64,000 bases of DNA, taken from NCBI GenBank assembly GCA_007644065.1, contig VJWN01000031.1, positions 186,001 to 250,000 of the forward strand, in the 5' to 3' direction. The position numbers were made by a program, and so were the translations under genes. Each line of letters begins with the position of its first letter. The stretch's first letter is position 1. This stretch comes from Margaritispora aquatica (lineage: Eukaryota > Ascomycota > Leotiomycetes > Helotiales > Discinellaceae). Under the pieces are notes generated by a model, which was not told where the DNA came from, searched no databases, and was given only the letters and a program-made list of their open reading frames with translations. Shown here in pieces: positions 63,370 to 64,000 of the stretch.

Positions 63370-63915
63370 TGTGCGAACCTGCTCTAGATATTAGAAATTG
63401 CCCCTATCATCGATCATATCAAATGAAGCATACAATTCTTCTCGTCATCGCTGCGGTTTGTGGTGGACACTCGAGATCAAGGAGCTATGGGGGGTTGCGT
63501 GAGCAATGGTCGAGCTACGTCGAGATAGCTTGTGGCGGATGTCCATCTGCTGCGTATTCCGTTACACTAGCATCATCCGTTTGATTTGTAGTTCTATTGT
63601 GGTCGTATTACACACGAGTACGTCGATAATAGGGGTTGCATTGCTGGCACCGGATCGTGTTCACAATTTCTTGGGCCTCTTTGTTCAAAATCCGGGGTAT
63701 GACGCTAGCACATCCGGTTGAGATCAGGACCTCGGTCTCGTGATTGTAACCCCTTTTTCTGCAGTCGTCGGATAATTGAAATCGCGAGACATTTACTAAC
63801 ATTTACTAACATTTACTAAACATTGAAGAATCAAATCGGGTATAATTGCATACTAATACAGAACGATACTGCTCTAATCATCAGTCAATATTGGTACAAA
63901 GTTGATCGATTTCGA
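63370..63915. other. Intergenic region
   Basis: About 550 bp, presumed promoter of the phosphatase on the left and of the possible gene at the right edge. Holds a short tandem repeat at 63790-63821. Confidence 0.5.
63790..63821. repeat. Tandem 10-bp repeat, three copies
   Basis: Three copies of ATTTACTAAC (the last degenerate, ATTTACTAAA). Short direct repeat; each unit contains a TACTAAC branch-site-like string, probably by chance. Confidence 0.7.
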
Positions 63916-64000
63916 TGCATCTGCCATCCTCCTCCAAACTGCAACAAATCCACCTCCAATCACTTTACTACCAGCTCGAGGCCGGCAAACCATCGACCAC
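63916..64000 (+). CDS. Possible 5' end of a gene running off the window
   Basis: An ATG at 63916 opens a frame to the window edge (28 codons): MHLPSSSKLQQIHLQSLYYQ followed by LEAGKPST. Third codon positions are mainly C or G, unlike the surrounding AT-rich sequence, and no stop appears. Too short for a family call. The reverse strand also has an open frame here, so strand is not secure. Confidence 0.35.

Overview
The window is nuclear DNA from a filamentous ascomycete (Pezizomycotina). Class Leotiomycetes is a reasonable guess, but that is inference from gene content only. Evidence for a mould genome: almost every gene is broken by short GT-AG introns (44 to 125 bp, often with a CTAAC/CTGAC-like branch site), intergenic gaps are long, and the families are typical of moulds: Dal5-type MFS permeases, Zn2Cys6 regulators, GRG-1/CCG-1, HRI1, 2EXR/F-box-like proteins, GH51 arabinofuranosidase and a small secreted cysteine-rich protein. 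I see no rRNA, tRNA, CRISPR array or complete transposon. All gene models were spliced by hand. Each joined model keeps its frame to the stop, and most are confirmed by conserved motifs that cross the junctions.

Layout, left to right. 1-735: 3' end of a dihydroxyacetone kinase. 1541-3107: Dal5-like MFS permease. 5679-9723: very large secreted subtilisin-like protease with a mucin-like N-terminal half. 10021-10836: 2EXR-like protein. 12133-14155: secreted Ser/Thr-rich repeat protein with a C-terminal carbohydrate-binding-like domain. 14805-15658 (-): GNAT acetyltransferase. 17291-17646 (-): GRG-1 homologue. 20091-21844: Zn2Cys6 regulator, followed in the same direction by a full-size ABCB-type multidrug transporter (22222-26545). 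27335-28417 (-): ZZ zinc-finger protein. 29357-29566: possible small basic protein behind a CAA-rich leader.

30194-37034 looks like one functional unit. A sugar/polyol MFS transporter (-) and a zinc-dependent polyol dehydrogenase (+) diverge from a shared 735-bp promoter that holds a perfect CGG-N11-CCG site. A Gal4-type Zn2Cys6 regulator (-) lies tail to tail with the dehydrogenase, 68 bp away. The zinc cluster of this regulator is assembled from two consecutive 15-nt microexons.

37809-38498: P-loop kinase. 38984-39414 (-): small secreted cysteine-rich protein. 40322-41054 (-): HRI1. 42296-43298: SGNH hydrolase that appears to gain a C-terminal membrane anchor through a third exon. 43622-44869: arrestin-like protein. 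45290-45652: 363-bp non-autonomous inverted-repeat element. 45883-47007: acidic-tailed protein of unknown function. 47507-49884 (-): GH51 alpha-L-arabinofuranosidase. 50663-51770: atypical SDR. 52015-54343 (-): homeodomain plus C2H2 protein. 56786-58997 (-): transcription factor with both C2H2 and Zn2Cys6 DNA-binding domains. 61692-63369 (-): Dcr2-like metallophosphatase. A gene may start at 63916 and run off the right edge.
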